Under the pieces are notes generated by a model. That model was given only the letters and a program-made list of their open reading frames with translations, was not told the DNA's origin and did no database searches. This document shows, in pieces, positions 35,723 through 49,243 of a stretch of DNA of 64,000 nucleotides. Where the stretch lies: the NCBI GenBank assembly GCA_947650365.1, contig OX393551.1, forward strand, positions 95,454,697 to 95,518,696, given 5' to 3'. The DNA is from Chamaelirium japonicum (lineage: Eukaryota; Streptophyta; Magnoliopsida; Liliales; Melanthiaceae). Position 1 is the first letter of the stretch, and the number at the start of each line of letters is the position of its first letter. The position numbers were made by a program, and so were the translations under genes.

Positions 35723-36153
35723 CATTGGCCACGGGTATAGGTGTGAAGTAAGAAGGAATCTAAATTTCAAAACTCTACAATAAGAAGAGAAGAAGATAAA
35801 AGAGAATAGAGAGATAAATAAAGAGAGAAAAGAGAAGGAGTCCTACTGCAGTCCGTTGGCCATGGGTATAGGTGTGAAATAAGAAGGAATCTAAATTCCA
35901 AAACTCCACTTTTGTCTTCGTTTCTCTCTCTGTTTTCTTGCGACTGATCGGCTGGGCTCGACATGTTCGTGCTGATAATATGTTATAAGGTGTGAGAAAG
36001 AGAGAGCCATCAAACGTGCCCCACCCTAAAGGGGTCGTATATTATTTGTAGGGTAAGCTTACTTAGAGCCTAAACAATCTATGAGAAATCCTAATCCATG
36101 GGAGAAGAGAGAAGAGAACGGAGAGATAAACGAAGAGAGAAGAGAGAAGAAGT
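35723..36153 (+). repeat. Y block, copy 4, middle part
   Basis: The core module resumes at CATTGGCCACGGGTATAGG. It passes through a second core, a minus-type head and a leader (GTAAGCTTAC near 36055), and stops at AGAAGAAGT where the solo LTR is inserted. Confidence 0.75.
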
Positions 36154-38440
36154 TGTTGAGCGGCCAATTTGTGCTAATTATCTCATTATTCTCAAGCATA
36201 TATCGTTAGTTTGCTACGTAAAACTTTCATACTACACGTAAACTGCATAATTATCTTTGCACCACTACTTAGTAGACATTCATACAAACACAGTGATATA
36301 TTGGTTCGCCCTTATATAATGCATGCATGAAAAATATAGAGCTCGGAAGTCCAAACTACCCTTTTATCGATAATCACGTATTGGACTCTTATGGACGTCA
36401 TTTCATGTGTGATTTTCAGGGAATTGATCCGGTTATCGATGCATTCAGCTCAAGAGCATTATGATCAAGCAATGGATATTCTCACGGCAATTCAATGGAA
36501 GTTGTACAGGCCGTATGCGGACATTTCTGAAGGACCGATGATGGATTTGATGATAAATTCGGATGATGATAAATGGGTGACCAAGCCTTCCACATGACCC
36601 CATTGCGCTTGAACCCATTAACCAACCCAAGTCGCCCATTCCCTACTCTTCTTATTTCACCATCGTACCCATGGCGACCGTCTATATACAAAGTCACCCA
36701 TAAACCCGTCATGGCCAAGACTTCGATCGAATCGCACAAACCCGATTATCTCTCATGATCACCTCTTCGTCCTTCTAAATCGAAGCCGCGTATTCCCATA
36801 AGTTTTTAAGTATCAAACCCGGCTCGGTCGTGCACCCAACCTCTTAGCCACGGAACATTGCACCTGAGCCCTAGCTTCTTTAAATCTCATCCGTGCATGG
36901 GATGATCGTAGCCGTCCCTTACAATTCCTAATAGCCATGCATGCATATGCATGTGAAAAAACTGATCCTCTCCTTCAACTGAACCAATCACAGCCATCCA
37001 ATTTAACAACCTACGCATGCAGCCCTTGAATCCCGACCGGTCCCAACGTATACCCATGCATTCATCTCTCGCCGATGCAATCGCAGCCGTCTCTAGCTTC
37101 CTTCTGCATGCATACATTTACCCGACCCGGCTGACCCACCTCTCATTCCCACAATCACAGCCGTCCGATCCACTGCATGGAGCTCCTATAATCAAACCCA
37201 TGCAGGCCCTTAAAACGAAACCCAGCCGTCCCGGGCCCTTAAAACCCCATCAGAGCTCCGGATCCTCGCTCTAACCTAACCGATCTTCTCTCTCTCCTAC
37301 TCCGGACTTCTCTCTCTAAAACCCAAAACCGGAATCCAGCGGAGGACCCATCTCTATCTTCTCTCTCACCTTGATTCTCTCTCTCGGATTCTCTTTCCTT
37401 TTTCTCTCTATCCGAGACCTCCTCTCACCGAACGGCTATCTCTTTATTTCCTAACTAAGGACAGCTCCCTTGACTGGGGCTATTACCTCATACGTCCGGA
37501 CCTCTTTCTATATAATACCATCCGAAACCTAAGAACGGGGGGCTTTTTGGACCATCATCTCCATCTTCATCACCACCGAAAAGCTTAGGACGACCCGGGG
37601 GTGCTTCTACTACACCATCGCCATCTTCACCATCTCCGAGCCACGTCCATCGCTCTCGAAATCGCACGCCATCATCGCCGGGTTCGTCATCTTCGAGAAA
37701 AAAGCATCCGTCATCAGCGCTCATATGGCCATGCGAGGCTAAATCATCATTCTAAGACCTGGATGAAGCCCTGTAGTCAGATCTAAACTCTGTTTTTATG
37801 TGCTATTTCCATATTTCCGTTCGTTCAATGAAATAATGTGATCTTATTTATCTCATGAAAGCTTTATAGGAATTACATGCAGTAAGTCCAATTTATTCTC
37901 CGTTATTATCAGGGTTTTACAGAAGTCGATTTCATAGTTTTATTCTTCGTTATTACGGAAAGTTTTACGGGGAATTATTACATAGTCTTGGCTTTTGTTA
38001 TCACTACGAATTTTATGGAGGATTACTTTATCTTATTCCTATGAAGCGAGAAAGATCACTACATTAGTTTATCATAATTGTGCTTCTTGTTGAATACCTT
38101 CCGCGGGGATGGATTGACTTCGAATCTCCGTGAGCATCACGGAAATCATATAAAAATACGGTTTAGATCGCTACATGTGCGGATTCTAGGGCTTAGAATA
38201 TCCATCCATATTGATTCCAACCTCAATCTTAATTAGCTGTTAGTTTTACCTTCCATATTTCTCTTTACAAAACAATTTCACAAAAATCAATCATCATATT
38301 AAACTAAAATATAAAATTAATTAGCTTTAATTTTCTTTTAATTAGTTTTAAATCAAGTCTCTGTGGGATCGACCCGTATTTGCCATTGTCTATCAGATAG
38401 ACGCCGTGCACTTGCGGTATAACAATTTAAAATCACAACA
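36154..38440 (+). mobile_element. Solo LTR, family also nested in the copia element
   Basis: A 2287-bp insertion beginning TGTTGAGCGG and ending AATCACAACA, flanked by the 5-bp duplication GAAGT (36149-36153 and 38441-38445) inside a core module that reads GAAGAAGTCCTGCTCC when closed. TATA-like sites lie at 36313-36320 and 37508-37517. Near the end is TGTGGGATCGACC followed by GTGCACTTGCGG, a pattern I associate with some plant gypsy LTR ends (from memory, low certainty). No internal domain or second LTR is present, as expected after LTR-LTR recombination. Confidence 0.82.
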
Positions 38441-39078
38441 GAAGTCCTGCTCCAATCCATTGGCCACGGGTATAGATATGAAGTTAGAAGGAATCTAAAT
38501 TCCAAAACTCTACTTCTGTCTTCGTTTCTCTCTCCATTTTCTTGCGACTGGTCGGCTGGGCTTGACATGTTTGTGCCGATAACGTGTTGTAAGATGGGAG
38601 AAAGAAAAAACCGTCAAATGTGCCCCACCCTAAAAGGGTCGTATATTATTTATAAGGTAAGCTTACTTAGGGCCTAAGCAATCTATAGAAAATACTAATC
38701 CATAAGAGTAATCAAGAAGAGAACGGAGAGATTTAATTATATTATTGAGAAATGGAGTTTTGGAATTTAGATTCATTTTTACTTTATACCTATATCCATG
38801 GCGAATGGATTGGAGTAGGACTTTCTCTCTTCTCTCTTCGTTTATCTCTCTGTTCTTTTCTCTCTTCTTCTCTCTTCTCACAACGATGTTATCAGCATGA
38901 ACATGTCGAGCCCAACCGACTAGTCCCAAAAAAATGGAGAGGGAAACTAAGACAGAAGAGAGAGAAGAAGAGAGAAGACAACAGAGAGATAAATAAAGAA
39001 AGAAGACCTACTCCATTGCATTGACCACGGGTATAGGTGTGAAGTAAGAAGGAATCTAAATTCCAAAACTCTAGTTTT
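38441..39078 (+). repeat. Y block, copy 4, last part
   Basis: Continues from GAAGTCCTGCTCC, through an inverted core, leader, and the AAGAGAACGGAGAGATTTAA segment shared with 15530 and 19240, to the joint CAATATTTATTTGACCC at 39079. Confidence 0.75.
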
Positions 39079-39830
39079 CAATATTTATTTGACCCATTTA
39101 GGGTAGGGCATGTTTGATGGCCCTTTCTTTCTTTCATCTCATAATACGTTATTAGCACGAACATATCGAGCCCAACTGACCAGTCACAAGAAAACGGAGA
39201 GAGAAACGAAGACAGAAAAGAGAGAAGAAGAGAGAAAAGAACGAAGAGATAAACAAGAGAGAAGAAGTCATGTTCCAGTCCATTAGCCACGGGTATAGAT
39301 GTGAAGTAAGAAGGAATCTAAATTCCAAAACTCTATTGAAGAGAGAGAAGAAGAGAGAAGAGAACGGAGAGATAAATAAAGAAAGAAGAGAAAAGAAGTC
39401 ATGCTCTATTTCATTATCCACTGTCGGATTTCTTCCATGGATTAGGATTTTCCATAGATTGCTTAGGCCCTAAGTAAGCTTACCCTATAAATAATATACG
39501 ACCCCTTTAGGTTGTGGCACATTTGATGGCTCTCTCTTTCTCCCATCTTACAATACATAATCAGAATGAATAGATCGAGCACAACCGTTAAATAATTCAT
39601 TTATCTCTCTATTCTCTTCTCTCTTCTTCTCTCTTCTTACAATACGTTATCAACACGAACATGTCTAGCCCAGCCGACCAGTCACAAGAAAACATAGAGA
39701 TAAACGAAGACAGAAGAGAGAGAAAAAGAGAGAAGATAACACAGAGAAATGAAGAGAGAAGAGAGAAGAAGTCATGTTTGAGTCCATTCGCCACGGGCTT
39801 AGGTATGAAGTAAAACTCCACTTTTGTCTA
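39079..39830 (+). repeat. Z block, copy 3 (partial)
   Basis: Recognised by the joint TTAAATAATTCATTTATCTC at 39588, preceded by a leader as in copies 1 and 2. The GATAATGTG joint of the other Z copies is absent. Confidence 0.6.
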
Positions 39831-42599
39831 CGTTTCTCTCCCCATTTTCTTTTGACTAGTCGGTTAGGCTCAACATATTTGTGCTGATAACGTATTGTGA
39901 GATAGAAGAAAGAGAGAGCTGTCAAATATGCCCCACCGAAAAGGGGTCGTAAATTAATTATAGGGTAAGCTTACTTAGGGACTAAGCAATCTATGGGAAA
40001 CCTTAATCTATAGGAGAAGAGAATGAAGAGATTTAATTATATTTTTGAGAATTAGAGTTTTCGAATTTAGATTCTTTCTTACTTCACACCTATACTGCTG
40101 ATAACATGTTGTGAAATGGGAGAAGAAGAGAGAAAAGAATGGAGAGATAAACTAAGAGAAAAGAGATAAAAAGTCATGCTCCAGTCCATTGGCCACGGGT
40201 ATAGATGTGAAGTAAAATAATTAAATTAAAATAACTAATTAATTATTTAATAACTAATTAAAGCTGACTAGTATTTATTTTTTATAATCCATGGGTGAAG
40301 AGAGAAGAGAATAAAGAGATTTAATTATATTATAGAGAAGTGGAGTTTTGAAATTTAGATTCCTTCTTACTTCACACATATACCTGTGGCGAATAGACTG
40401 GAGTAGGACTTCTTCTCTCTTCTCTCTTCGTTTATCTCTTCGTTCTCTCCTCTCTTCTTCTCTTTCTTCTCTCTTCGTTTATCTCTTTGTTCTCTTTTCT
40501 CCTGCTCTAGTCCATTCGCCACGGGTATAGGTGTGAAGTAAGAAGGAATCTAAGTTCCAAAACTCTACTTTTGACTTTGTTTCTCTTACTATTTTCTTAC
40601 GACAGGTCGGCTGGCCAAGACATATTCCTGCTGATAATGTGTTTGTGAGATGGGAGAAAGAAAGAAAAGAACAGAGAGATAAACGAAGAGAGAAGAGAGA
40701 AGAGAGAAGAAGTCTTGCTCTAGTCTATTCGCCATGGGTATAGGTGTGAAGTAAAAAGAAATTTAAATTTCAAAACTCCATAGTAGAGAGAGAAGAAGAG
40801 AGAAAAGAATGGAGAGATTTAATTATATTATTAAGAAGTAAAATTTTGAAATTTAGATTCCTTCTTACTTCACACCTATACCCGTGATGAATAAATTGGA
40901 GAATGACTTCTTCTCTCTTCTCTCTTTATTTATCTCTCTGTTCTCTTCTCCCTTCTTCTCTCTTCTTATAACACGTTATCAGTACGAACATGTCGAGCCC
41001 AGTCGACCAGTCATAATAAAACAAAGAGAGAAATAAAGACAGAAGAGAGCGAAGAAGAGAGAAGAGAACAGAAAGATAACCAGTCCATTGGCCACAGGTA
41101 TAGGTGTGAAGTAAGAAGGAATCTAAATTCTAAAACTTCATAGAAGAGAGCAAAGAAGAGAACAGAGAGAAGAAGTTCTTCTCTCTCTGTTTTCTTATGA
41201 CTGGTCGGTTGGGATCGACATGCTCATGCTGATAACCTGTTGTGAGAAGAGAAAAGAAGAGAAAAGATAATAGAGAAATAAACAAAGAGAGAAGAGAGAA
41301 GAAGCCCTGCACCAGTCCATTCACCACGGGTATAGGTGTGAAGTAAGAAGGAATCTAAATTCCAAAACTCCACTTCTCAATAATGTAATTAAATCTCTCC
41401 GTTCTCTTTTTTCTTCTCCTATGGATTAGATTTCCTATAGATTGCTTAGGCCCTAAGTAAGCTTACACTATAAATTATATATGACCCTTTTAGGGTGGGG
41501 CACATTTAATGGCTCTTTCTTTCTCCCAACTCACAACACGTTATCAGTACGAATATGTCGAGCCCAGCCGATCGATCACCAAAAAACGGAGAGACAAATG
41601 AAAGCAGAAGTAAATTTTTCAAATATAGATTCCTTCTTACTTCACACCTATACCTGTAGCCTATGGATTGGAGTAGAACTTCTTCTCTCTTTATTTATCT
41701 CTCTATTCTCTTCTCTCTTTTTCTCTCTTCTGCTTTTGTTTCTCTCTCTGTTTTCTTACGACTCGTCGGCTGGGCTTGACATGCTCATGTTGTTAATGTA
41801 TTGTGAGATAGGAGAAAAAGAGAGCCGTCAAACGTGCCCCACCCTAAAGGGGTTGTATATTATTTATAGGGTAAGAATGGAAAGAGAAATGAAGATAGAA
41901 GAGTGAAGAGGAGAGAAGAGAATGAAGAGATAAATAAAGAGTGAAGAAAGAAGAAGTCCTGTTTTAGTCCATTGGACATGTTTGATGGCTCTCTCTCTTT
42001 CTCCCATCTCATAACACATTATCAGCACGAACATATCGAACCCAATCGATCAGTCACAAAAAATAGAGAGAAACAAATATAGAAGTGAAGATTTGGAATT
42101 TAGATTCCTTCTTATTTCACACCTATACCTAGTAGCGAATAGATTGGAGCAGGACTTCGTCTCTCTTCTATCTTCGTTTATATCTTTGTTATTATCTCTC
42201 TTCTTCTCTCTTCTTACAACACATTATCAGCATGAATATGTTGAGCCCAGTCAACCTGTCACAAGAAAAAAGAGGGAGAAACGAAGGCAAAAGTGGAGTT
42301 TTGGAATTTAGATAACTTCTTACTTCACAAATATACCCATGCAAATGGACTAGAGCAGATCGTCTTCTCTCTTCTCTTTTTATTTATCTTTTCGTTCTTT
42401 TCTCACTTCTTCTCTCTCTTCTATCTTTATTTCTTTCTCCGTTTTCTTGTGACTGGTCGGCCGGGCTCGACATATTCGTGCTGATAACATGTTGTGAGAT
42501 GGGAGAAAGAGAGAGCCATAAAATATGCCCCACCCTAAAGGGGTCATATATTATTTATAGGGTAAGCTTACTTAAGGCCAAAGCAATCTATATGAAACC
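39831..42599. repeat. Mixed array segment
   Basis: Units in both orientations, many truncated, with a small AT-rich patch at about 40205-40290. I see no higher-order order here and no gene. Confidence 0.6.
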
Positions 42600-43920
42600 C
42601 TTATCCATAGGAGAAGAGAGAAAAGACTGGAGAGATTTTATAATATTATTGAGAAGTGGAGTTATGGAATTTAGATTCCTTTTTACTTTACACCTATACT
42701 CATGGCGAATTAACTGGAACATGACTTCTTCTCTCTTCTCTCTTCATTTATCTCACCGTTCTCTTCTCTTTTGTTCTTTCTCTTTTGTTCTTTCTCTTCT
42801 GTGGAGTTTTAGAATTTAGATTCCTTCTTACTTCACAAGCTTACCCTATAAGTAATACGTTATCAGTATGAATATGTCAAGCCCAGCCGACCATGTCGAG
42901 CCTAGCCAACCAGTCACAAGAAAATAGAAAGATAAACGAAGATAGAAGAGAGAAAAAAAGAGAGAAGTAAACGAAGAGATAAACAAAGAGAGAAGAGAGA
43001 AGATGTCCTGCTCCAGTCCATTGGCCACGGGTATAGGTGTGAAGTAAGAATGAATCTAAATTCAAAAACTCCATAGAAGAGAGAGAAGAGAGAAGAGAAC
43101 GGAGAGATAAATAAAAAGAGAAGAGAGAAGAAGTCTTGCTCCAGTCTATTAGCCATGGATATAGGTCAGAGGTAAGAAGAAACCTAAATTCCAAAACTCC
43201 ACTTCTGTCTTTGTTTCTCTCTCTGTTTTCCTACATCTGGTCGGTTGGGCTCGATATATTCGTACTGATAATGTATAGTGAGATGGAAGAAAGAGAGAGC
43301 CGTCAAATGTTCCCCACATTAAAGGGTTCGTATAAATATTGAGAAGTGAAGTTTTGGAATTTAGATTCCTTCTTACTTTACACCTATACTCGTGGCCAAT
43401 AGATTGGAATAGGACTTTTTCTCTCTTCTCTGTTCATTTATCTCTCTGTTCTTTTCTTTCTTCTTTTGTCTTCGTTTCTCTCTTCATTTTCTTGTGACTG
43501 GTCGGCTGGGCTTAATATGTTCGTGTTGATAACGTGTTATGAGATAGGAGAAAGAGAGATCCGTCAAACATGCCCCACCCTAATGGGGTCGTATAAATAT
43601 TGAGAAGTAGAGTTTTAGAATTTAGATTCCTTCTTACTTTGTACCTATACCCGTGGTGAATGGACTAGAGCATGACTTCTTGTCTCTTCTCCCTTCTTTT
43701 ATCTCTCCGTTCTCTTCTTCCTTCTCTCTCTTCTGTCTTTGTTTCTCTCTCTCTTTTCTTATGCCTGGTCGGCTAGGCTCGACATATTCGTGCTGATAAT
43801 GTGTTGTGAGATGGGAGAAAGAGAGAGCTATCAAACGTGCCCCACCTTAAAAGGGTCGTATATTATTTATAGGGTAAACTTACTTAGGGGCTAAGCAATC
43901 TATAAGATACCCTAATCCAT
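42600..43920 (-). repeat. Second direct duplication, copy 1
   Basis: Shares with 45340-46670 the private joint CTTCACAAGCTTACCCTATA (42831; CTCACAAGTTTACCCAATAA at about 45551) and the variant TTACTTTGTACC / TTACTTTGCACC (about 43633 and 46384). The offset is about 2.72-2.75 kb. Mostly minus-type units. Confidence 0.65.
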
Positions 43921-44810
43921 GGGAGAAATCTGACGGTGGACAGCTATCCGATCGAACGATCATATAATAAGTATAATATTTTCAAGTTTTTTAAAGAAAA
44001 ATATATATTATTTTTAAAACAAAAAATTCAGGTATGCCTCATCTTCCTTCTTTACTTCCTACTATTTAATAAATTAAATAGTTAAATAGATAAATAATTA
44101 AATAAATATTTAACTATCTATATAATTAAATAATTAAATATTTAAATAATTTATATATTATGTAAATATTAAAAAACATAAATATTTATTTAATTATTTA
44201 AAAAATTTATTAAGTTATTTAAAAAAATATTTTATTATTTATACATTAAAATAATTAACTAATTATTTAAATAATAAGTAAATAGTTATTAAATTACTGT
44301 TTTACTTTTTTACTTAATTAAATAATAAGTTTTTTAATTATTTGAATTAATATTTTATAATATATTTTAATTATTTTTTATTTAACTATAAAATAATTTA
44401 ATAAATAAATTATTTATTTATTTAAGTAAATAATCTATTTAATATAATTCTTCAATAAATAATTTTTATATATTTAAATATTTATCTAATTATTTAATTA
44501 TTTCAAAATAAAATAATTATTAAATAAATAACTAATAAAATAAATTAATAAATTAATTATATAAATAAATTATTATTTTTTATTTAATAATTTAAATAAT
44601 TACCTAATTTAATTATTTAATAATATAATAATAAATAAATAAATAGAATAATAAATTTAAATAAATAAATTATTTATTTAACTAAAAACTTAATTATTAA
44701 AATATTAAATTATTTAAATTATTTAATAATTAATTAATTAATTAATTTAATTAAAAATTGTATAGTAATATTACTATGATAATCATAATAATGTTGAGAT
44801 AATACTATTA
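43921..44810 (-). repeat. Longest AT-rich tail block
   Basis: Runs from the GGACAGCTATCCGATCGAAC segment through GCCTCATCTTCCTTCTTTAC (about 44035) and about 700 bp of TA-rich sequence to the boundary motif GATAATCATAATAATGTTGA (about 44777) and a minus-type core. Its reverse complement corresponds to about 61830-61310, and in part to 48420-48600. Confidence 0.7.
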
Positions 44811-45339
44811 AGAAATAGAGTTTTGGAATATAGATTCCGTCTTACTTCACACCTATACCTGTGGCGAATAGACTGGAGCATAACTTCTTCTCTTTTCTCT
44901 ATTTGTTTATCTCTCCATTGATCTCTTATATCTTCTTCTCTCTTCTCATAACATGTTATCAGCTTGAACATGTTGAGCCCAGCCGACCAGTTACAAGAAA
45001 ACGAAGAGTGAAACAACGATAGAAGTAGAGTTTCAAAATTTAGATTCCTTCTTACTTCACACCTATACCCGTGGCCAATGGACTGGAGTAGGACTTCTTC
45101 TCTCTTATTTCTTCGTTTATCTCATCATTTTATTCTCTCTTCTTCTCTCTCTTCTGTCTTCATTTCTTTCTCCGTTTTCTTGTGACTTTTCGGCTGGGCA
45201 CGATATGTTCGTGTTGATAACGTATTGTGAGATGGGAGAATGAGAGAGCCATCAAATGTGTCCCACCCTAAAGGGGTTGTATATTATTTATAGGGTAAGC
45301 TTACTTAGGGCCTAAGCAATCTATAGGAAACCCTAATCC
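44811..45339 (-). repeat. Array segment between the duplication copies
   Basis: Minus-type core, a plus-type head fragment near 44950, an inverted joint near 45025, and a minus-type core-head-leader. No gene. Confidence 0.6.
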
Positions 45340-46670
45340 ATCGGAGAAGAGAGATAAGAATGGAGAGTATTAATAATATTAATAAGAAGTGGAGTTTAGG
45401 AATTTAGATTCTTTCTTACTTCACACCTATACCCGTGGTGAATAGACTAGAGCAGGACTTCTTCTCTCTTCACTCTTCATTTATCTCTCTGTTTTGTTCT
45501 CTCTTCTTCTCTTTCTTCTGCGGTGTTTTAGAATTTAGATTCCTTCTTACCTCACAAGTTTACCCAATAAATAATATACGATCCCTTTAGGGTGGGGCAC
45601 GTTTGACGGCTCTCTCTTTCTATCATACGTTATCAATACGAACATGTCGAGCCCAAGAAAATAGAGAGAGAAACGAAGACAGAAGAGAAAGAAGAAAAAA
45701 GAAGAGAATAAAGAGATAATAGAAAAAAGAAAAAAGAAGAAGTCCTGCTTTAGTCCATTAGCCACTGGTATAGATGTGAAGTAAGAAGGAATCTAAATTT
45801 CAAAACTCCAAAGAGAAGATAGAAAGAGAGAGAAGAGAACGGAAAGATAAATGAAGAGAGAAGAGAGAAGAAGTCATGCTCCAGTCCAATCGCCACGGGT
45901 ATAGGTGTGATGTAAGAAGGAATATAAATTCCAAAACTCCACTTCTGCTTCGTTTCTCTCTCCGTTTTCTTACGACTAGTCGACTGGGCACAACATGTTT
46001 GTGCTGATAACGTGTTGTGAGATAGGAGAAAGAGAGAGCCATCAAACGTGCCCTATAATAAAGGGGTCATATAAATATTGAGAAGTGAAGTTTTGAAATT
46101 TAGATTCCTTCTTACTTCACACCTATACCCGTGGTCAATGGACTGGAGCAATACTTCTTTTCTCTTCTCTCTTTATTTATCTCTTCGTTCTCTTCTTTCT
46201 TCTTCTTTCTCTTCTATCTTCGTTTCTTTGTCCTTTTTCTTGTGATTGGTCAGCTGGGCTCGACATGTTCATGCTAATAACGTGTTGTGAGATGGGAGAA
46301 AGAGAAAGCTGTCAAATATGCCCCACCCTAAAGGGGTCGTATAAATATTGAGAAGTAAAGTTTTAGAATTTAGATTCCTTCTTACTTTGCACCTATACCC
46401 GTGGCCAATGGACTGGAGCATGACTTCTTCTCTCTTCTCTCTTCGTTTATTTCTCCGTTATCTTCTCTCTCTTCTGTTTTTGTTTCTCTCTTTATTTTCT
46501 TGTGACTGATCGGCTGGGCTCGATATGTTCGTACTGATAACGTATTGTGAGATAGGAAAAAGAGAAAGCTTTCAAATATGCCCTACTCTAAAGGGGTGGT
46601 ATATTATTTATAGGGTAAGCTTGCTTAGGGCCTAAGCAATCTATAGGAAACCTAATCCATTGGAGAAGAG
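45340..46670 (-). repeat. Second direct duplication, copy 2
   Basis: Counterpart of 42600-43920. It is followed by more minus-type units and not by the long AT-rich tail that follows copy 1. Confidence 0.65.
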
Positions 46671-49243
46671 AAAAGAGAACAGAGAGATTTAATTATATTA
46701 TTGAGAAGTGGAGTTTTGGAATTTAGAATCTTTCTTACTTCACGCCTATACCCACGGCCAATGGACTTGAGCAGGACTTTTTCTCTCTTCTCTCTTTGTT
46801 TCTTTCTCCGTTTTCTTATAATTGGTAGGCTGGGCTCGATATGTTCGTCCTGATAATATGTTGTGAGATGGGAGAAAGAGAGAGCCGTTAAACTTGCCCC
46901 ACCCTTATTAGATTCCTTCTTACTTCACACTTATACCCGTGGCCAATGGACTAGAGCAAGACTTCTTCTCTCTTCGTTTATCTCTCTGTTCTCTTTTCTC
47001 TTCTGTATTTGTTTCTCTTTCTAATTTCTTGTGACTGGTCGGCTGGGCTCAATATATTCGTGTTGATAACATGTTGTGAGATGGGAGAAAGAAAGAGCCG
47101 TCAAATATGCCCCACCCTAAAGGTGTCGTATAAATATTAATAAGAGGAGTTTTGGAATTTAGATTCCTTATTACTTCACACCTATACCTATGGCAAATGG
47201 ATTAGAGGAGGACTTCTTCTCTCTTTGTTTACTCTCTATTCCCTTTTCCCTTCTTTTCTCTCTTCTATCATTGTTTCTCTTTCCGTTTTCTTGTGACTGG
47301 TTGGTTGGGCTCGATATGTTCGTGCTGATAACGTGTTGTATGATGGGAAAAAGAGAGAGACGTCAAACGTACCCCACCCTAAATGGGTCATATATTATTT
47401 ATAGGGTGAGCTTACTTAGGGCCTATGCAATCTATGGGAAACCCTAATCCATGGGAGGGATCTGACGGTGGCCAGCCATTCGATCGAATAATTTCATAAC
47501 ATCTGTAATATTTTATAATTAAATATTTAAATAATAATATTAAAATAATACTATTTAAATATTTAAAGGAACTATATACTTTATAATATTTAAAAAAATA
47601 TTACCTAAAATAAATAAAAATAATAAGCAATCTTCTATCTCACAACACGTTATCAGCATGAACATATCAAGCCCGGCCAACCAGTTACTAGAAAACAGAG
47701 AGAAAAACGAAGACAGAAGAGAGAGAAGAAGAAAGAAGAGAACAGAGAGATAAACGAAGAGAGAAGAGAGAAGAAGTCTTGCTCCATTCTTGCTCCAGTC
47801 CAATCGTAAGAAAATGAAGAGAGAAACGAAGATAGAAGTGGAGTTTTGAAATTTAGATTCCTTCTTACTTCACACCTATACTCGTGGCAAATGGACTAGA
47901 ACAGGACTTCTTCTCTAAGAAATCTATTGGTATAGGTGTGAAGTAAGAAGGAATCTAAATTCCAAAACTCCAATTCTCAATAATATAATTAAATCTCTCC
48001 GTTCTCTTCTCTCTTCTCCTATGGATTAGGGTTTCCCATAGATTTCTTAGAGAAGAAGTCCTGCTCTAGTCCATTTGCCACGAGTATAGGTGCGAAGTAA
48101 GAAAGAATCTAAATTCCAAAACTCTACTTCTATCTTCGTTTCTTTCTTTATTTTCTTACGACTGGTCGGCTGGGCTCGACATGTTCATGCTGATAACGTG
48201 CCATGAGATAGGAGAAAGAGAGAGCTATCAAACTTGCCCCACCCTACTTAGGGTCGTATAAATATTGAGAATTGAAGTTTCGGAATTTAGATTCCTTGTT
48301 ACTTCATACCTATATCCGTGGCCAATGGACAGGAGCATGACTTCTTCTCTCTTCTTTTATTTCCCCGTTCTCTTCTTTCTTCTTCTCTCTCTTCTGTCTT
48401 CGTTTCTCTCTCCGTTTTATTATTTATATATTCAAATAATTAACTAATTATTTAAACAATAAGTAAAAAGTTATTAGATTATTGTTTTATTTTATTACTT
48501 AATTAAATAATTAAAATTTTTATTTATTTTAATTAATATTTAATAATTTAATAAAATAATTTTTTAATTATTTAATTAAATAATAATTTATTGAAATAAA
48601 TAATATACGACCCCTTTAGGTGGGGCACATTTGATGGCTCTCTCTTTTCTTTCATCTCATAATATGTTATCTACATAAACATCTCGAGCCCAGCCGACCA
48701 GTCGCAAGAAAACAGATAAAGAAATGAAGCTTGAAGAGAGAGAAGAAGAAAGAAAAGAACGGAGAGATAAACAAAAAAAGAAGAGAGAAGAAGTCCTGAT
48801 TCAGTCCATTGGCCACGTGTATAGGTGTGAAGTAAGAAGGAATTTAAATTCCAAAACTCTACTTTTGTATTCGTTTCTCTCTCTGTTTTCTTACGACTGG
48901 TCGACTGGGCTCGATATGTTCCTGCTGCTAATGTATTGTGAGATAGGAAAAAGAGAGAGTCATCTAACATGCCCCACCCTAAAGGGGTCGTATATTATTT
49001 ATAAGATAAGCTTACTTAGGGCCTAAGCAATCTATACGAAACCCTAATCCATAGGAGAGATCAATAAGAGAACAGAGAGATTTAATTATATAATTGAGAA
49101 ATGGAGTTTTGGAATTTAGATTCCTTTTTACTTAACACCTATACCCATAGCGAATGGACTGGAACATGACTTCTCTTTTCTCTCTTCGTTTATCTTTCCA
49201 TTCTCTTTTCTTTTCTTCTCTCTTCTTACAACACGTTATCAGC
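46671..49243 (-). repeat. Mainly minus-type array up to the gypsy fragment
   Basis: Several consecutive minus-type units, with AT-rich tails at about 47500-47630 and 48415-48605. The array breaks off in a head motif at ACGTTATCAGCA (about 49239), where the gag fragment begins. Confidence 0.65.
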
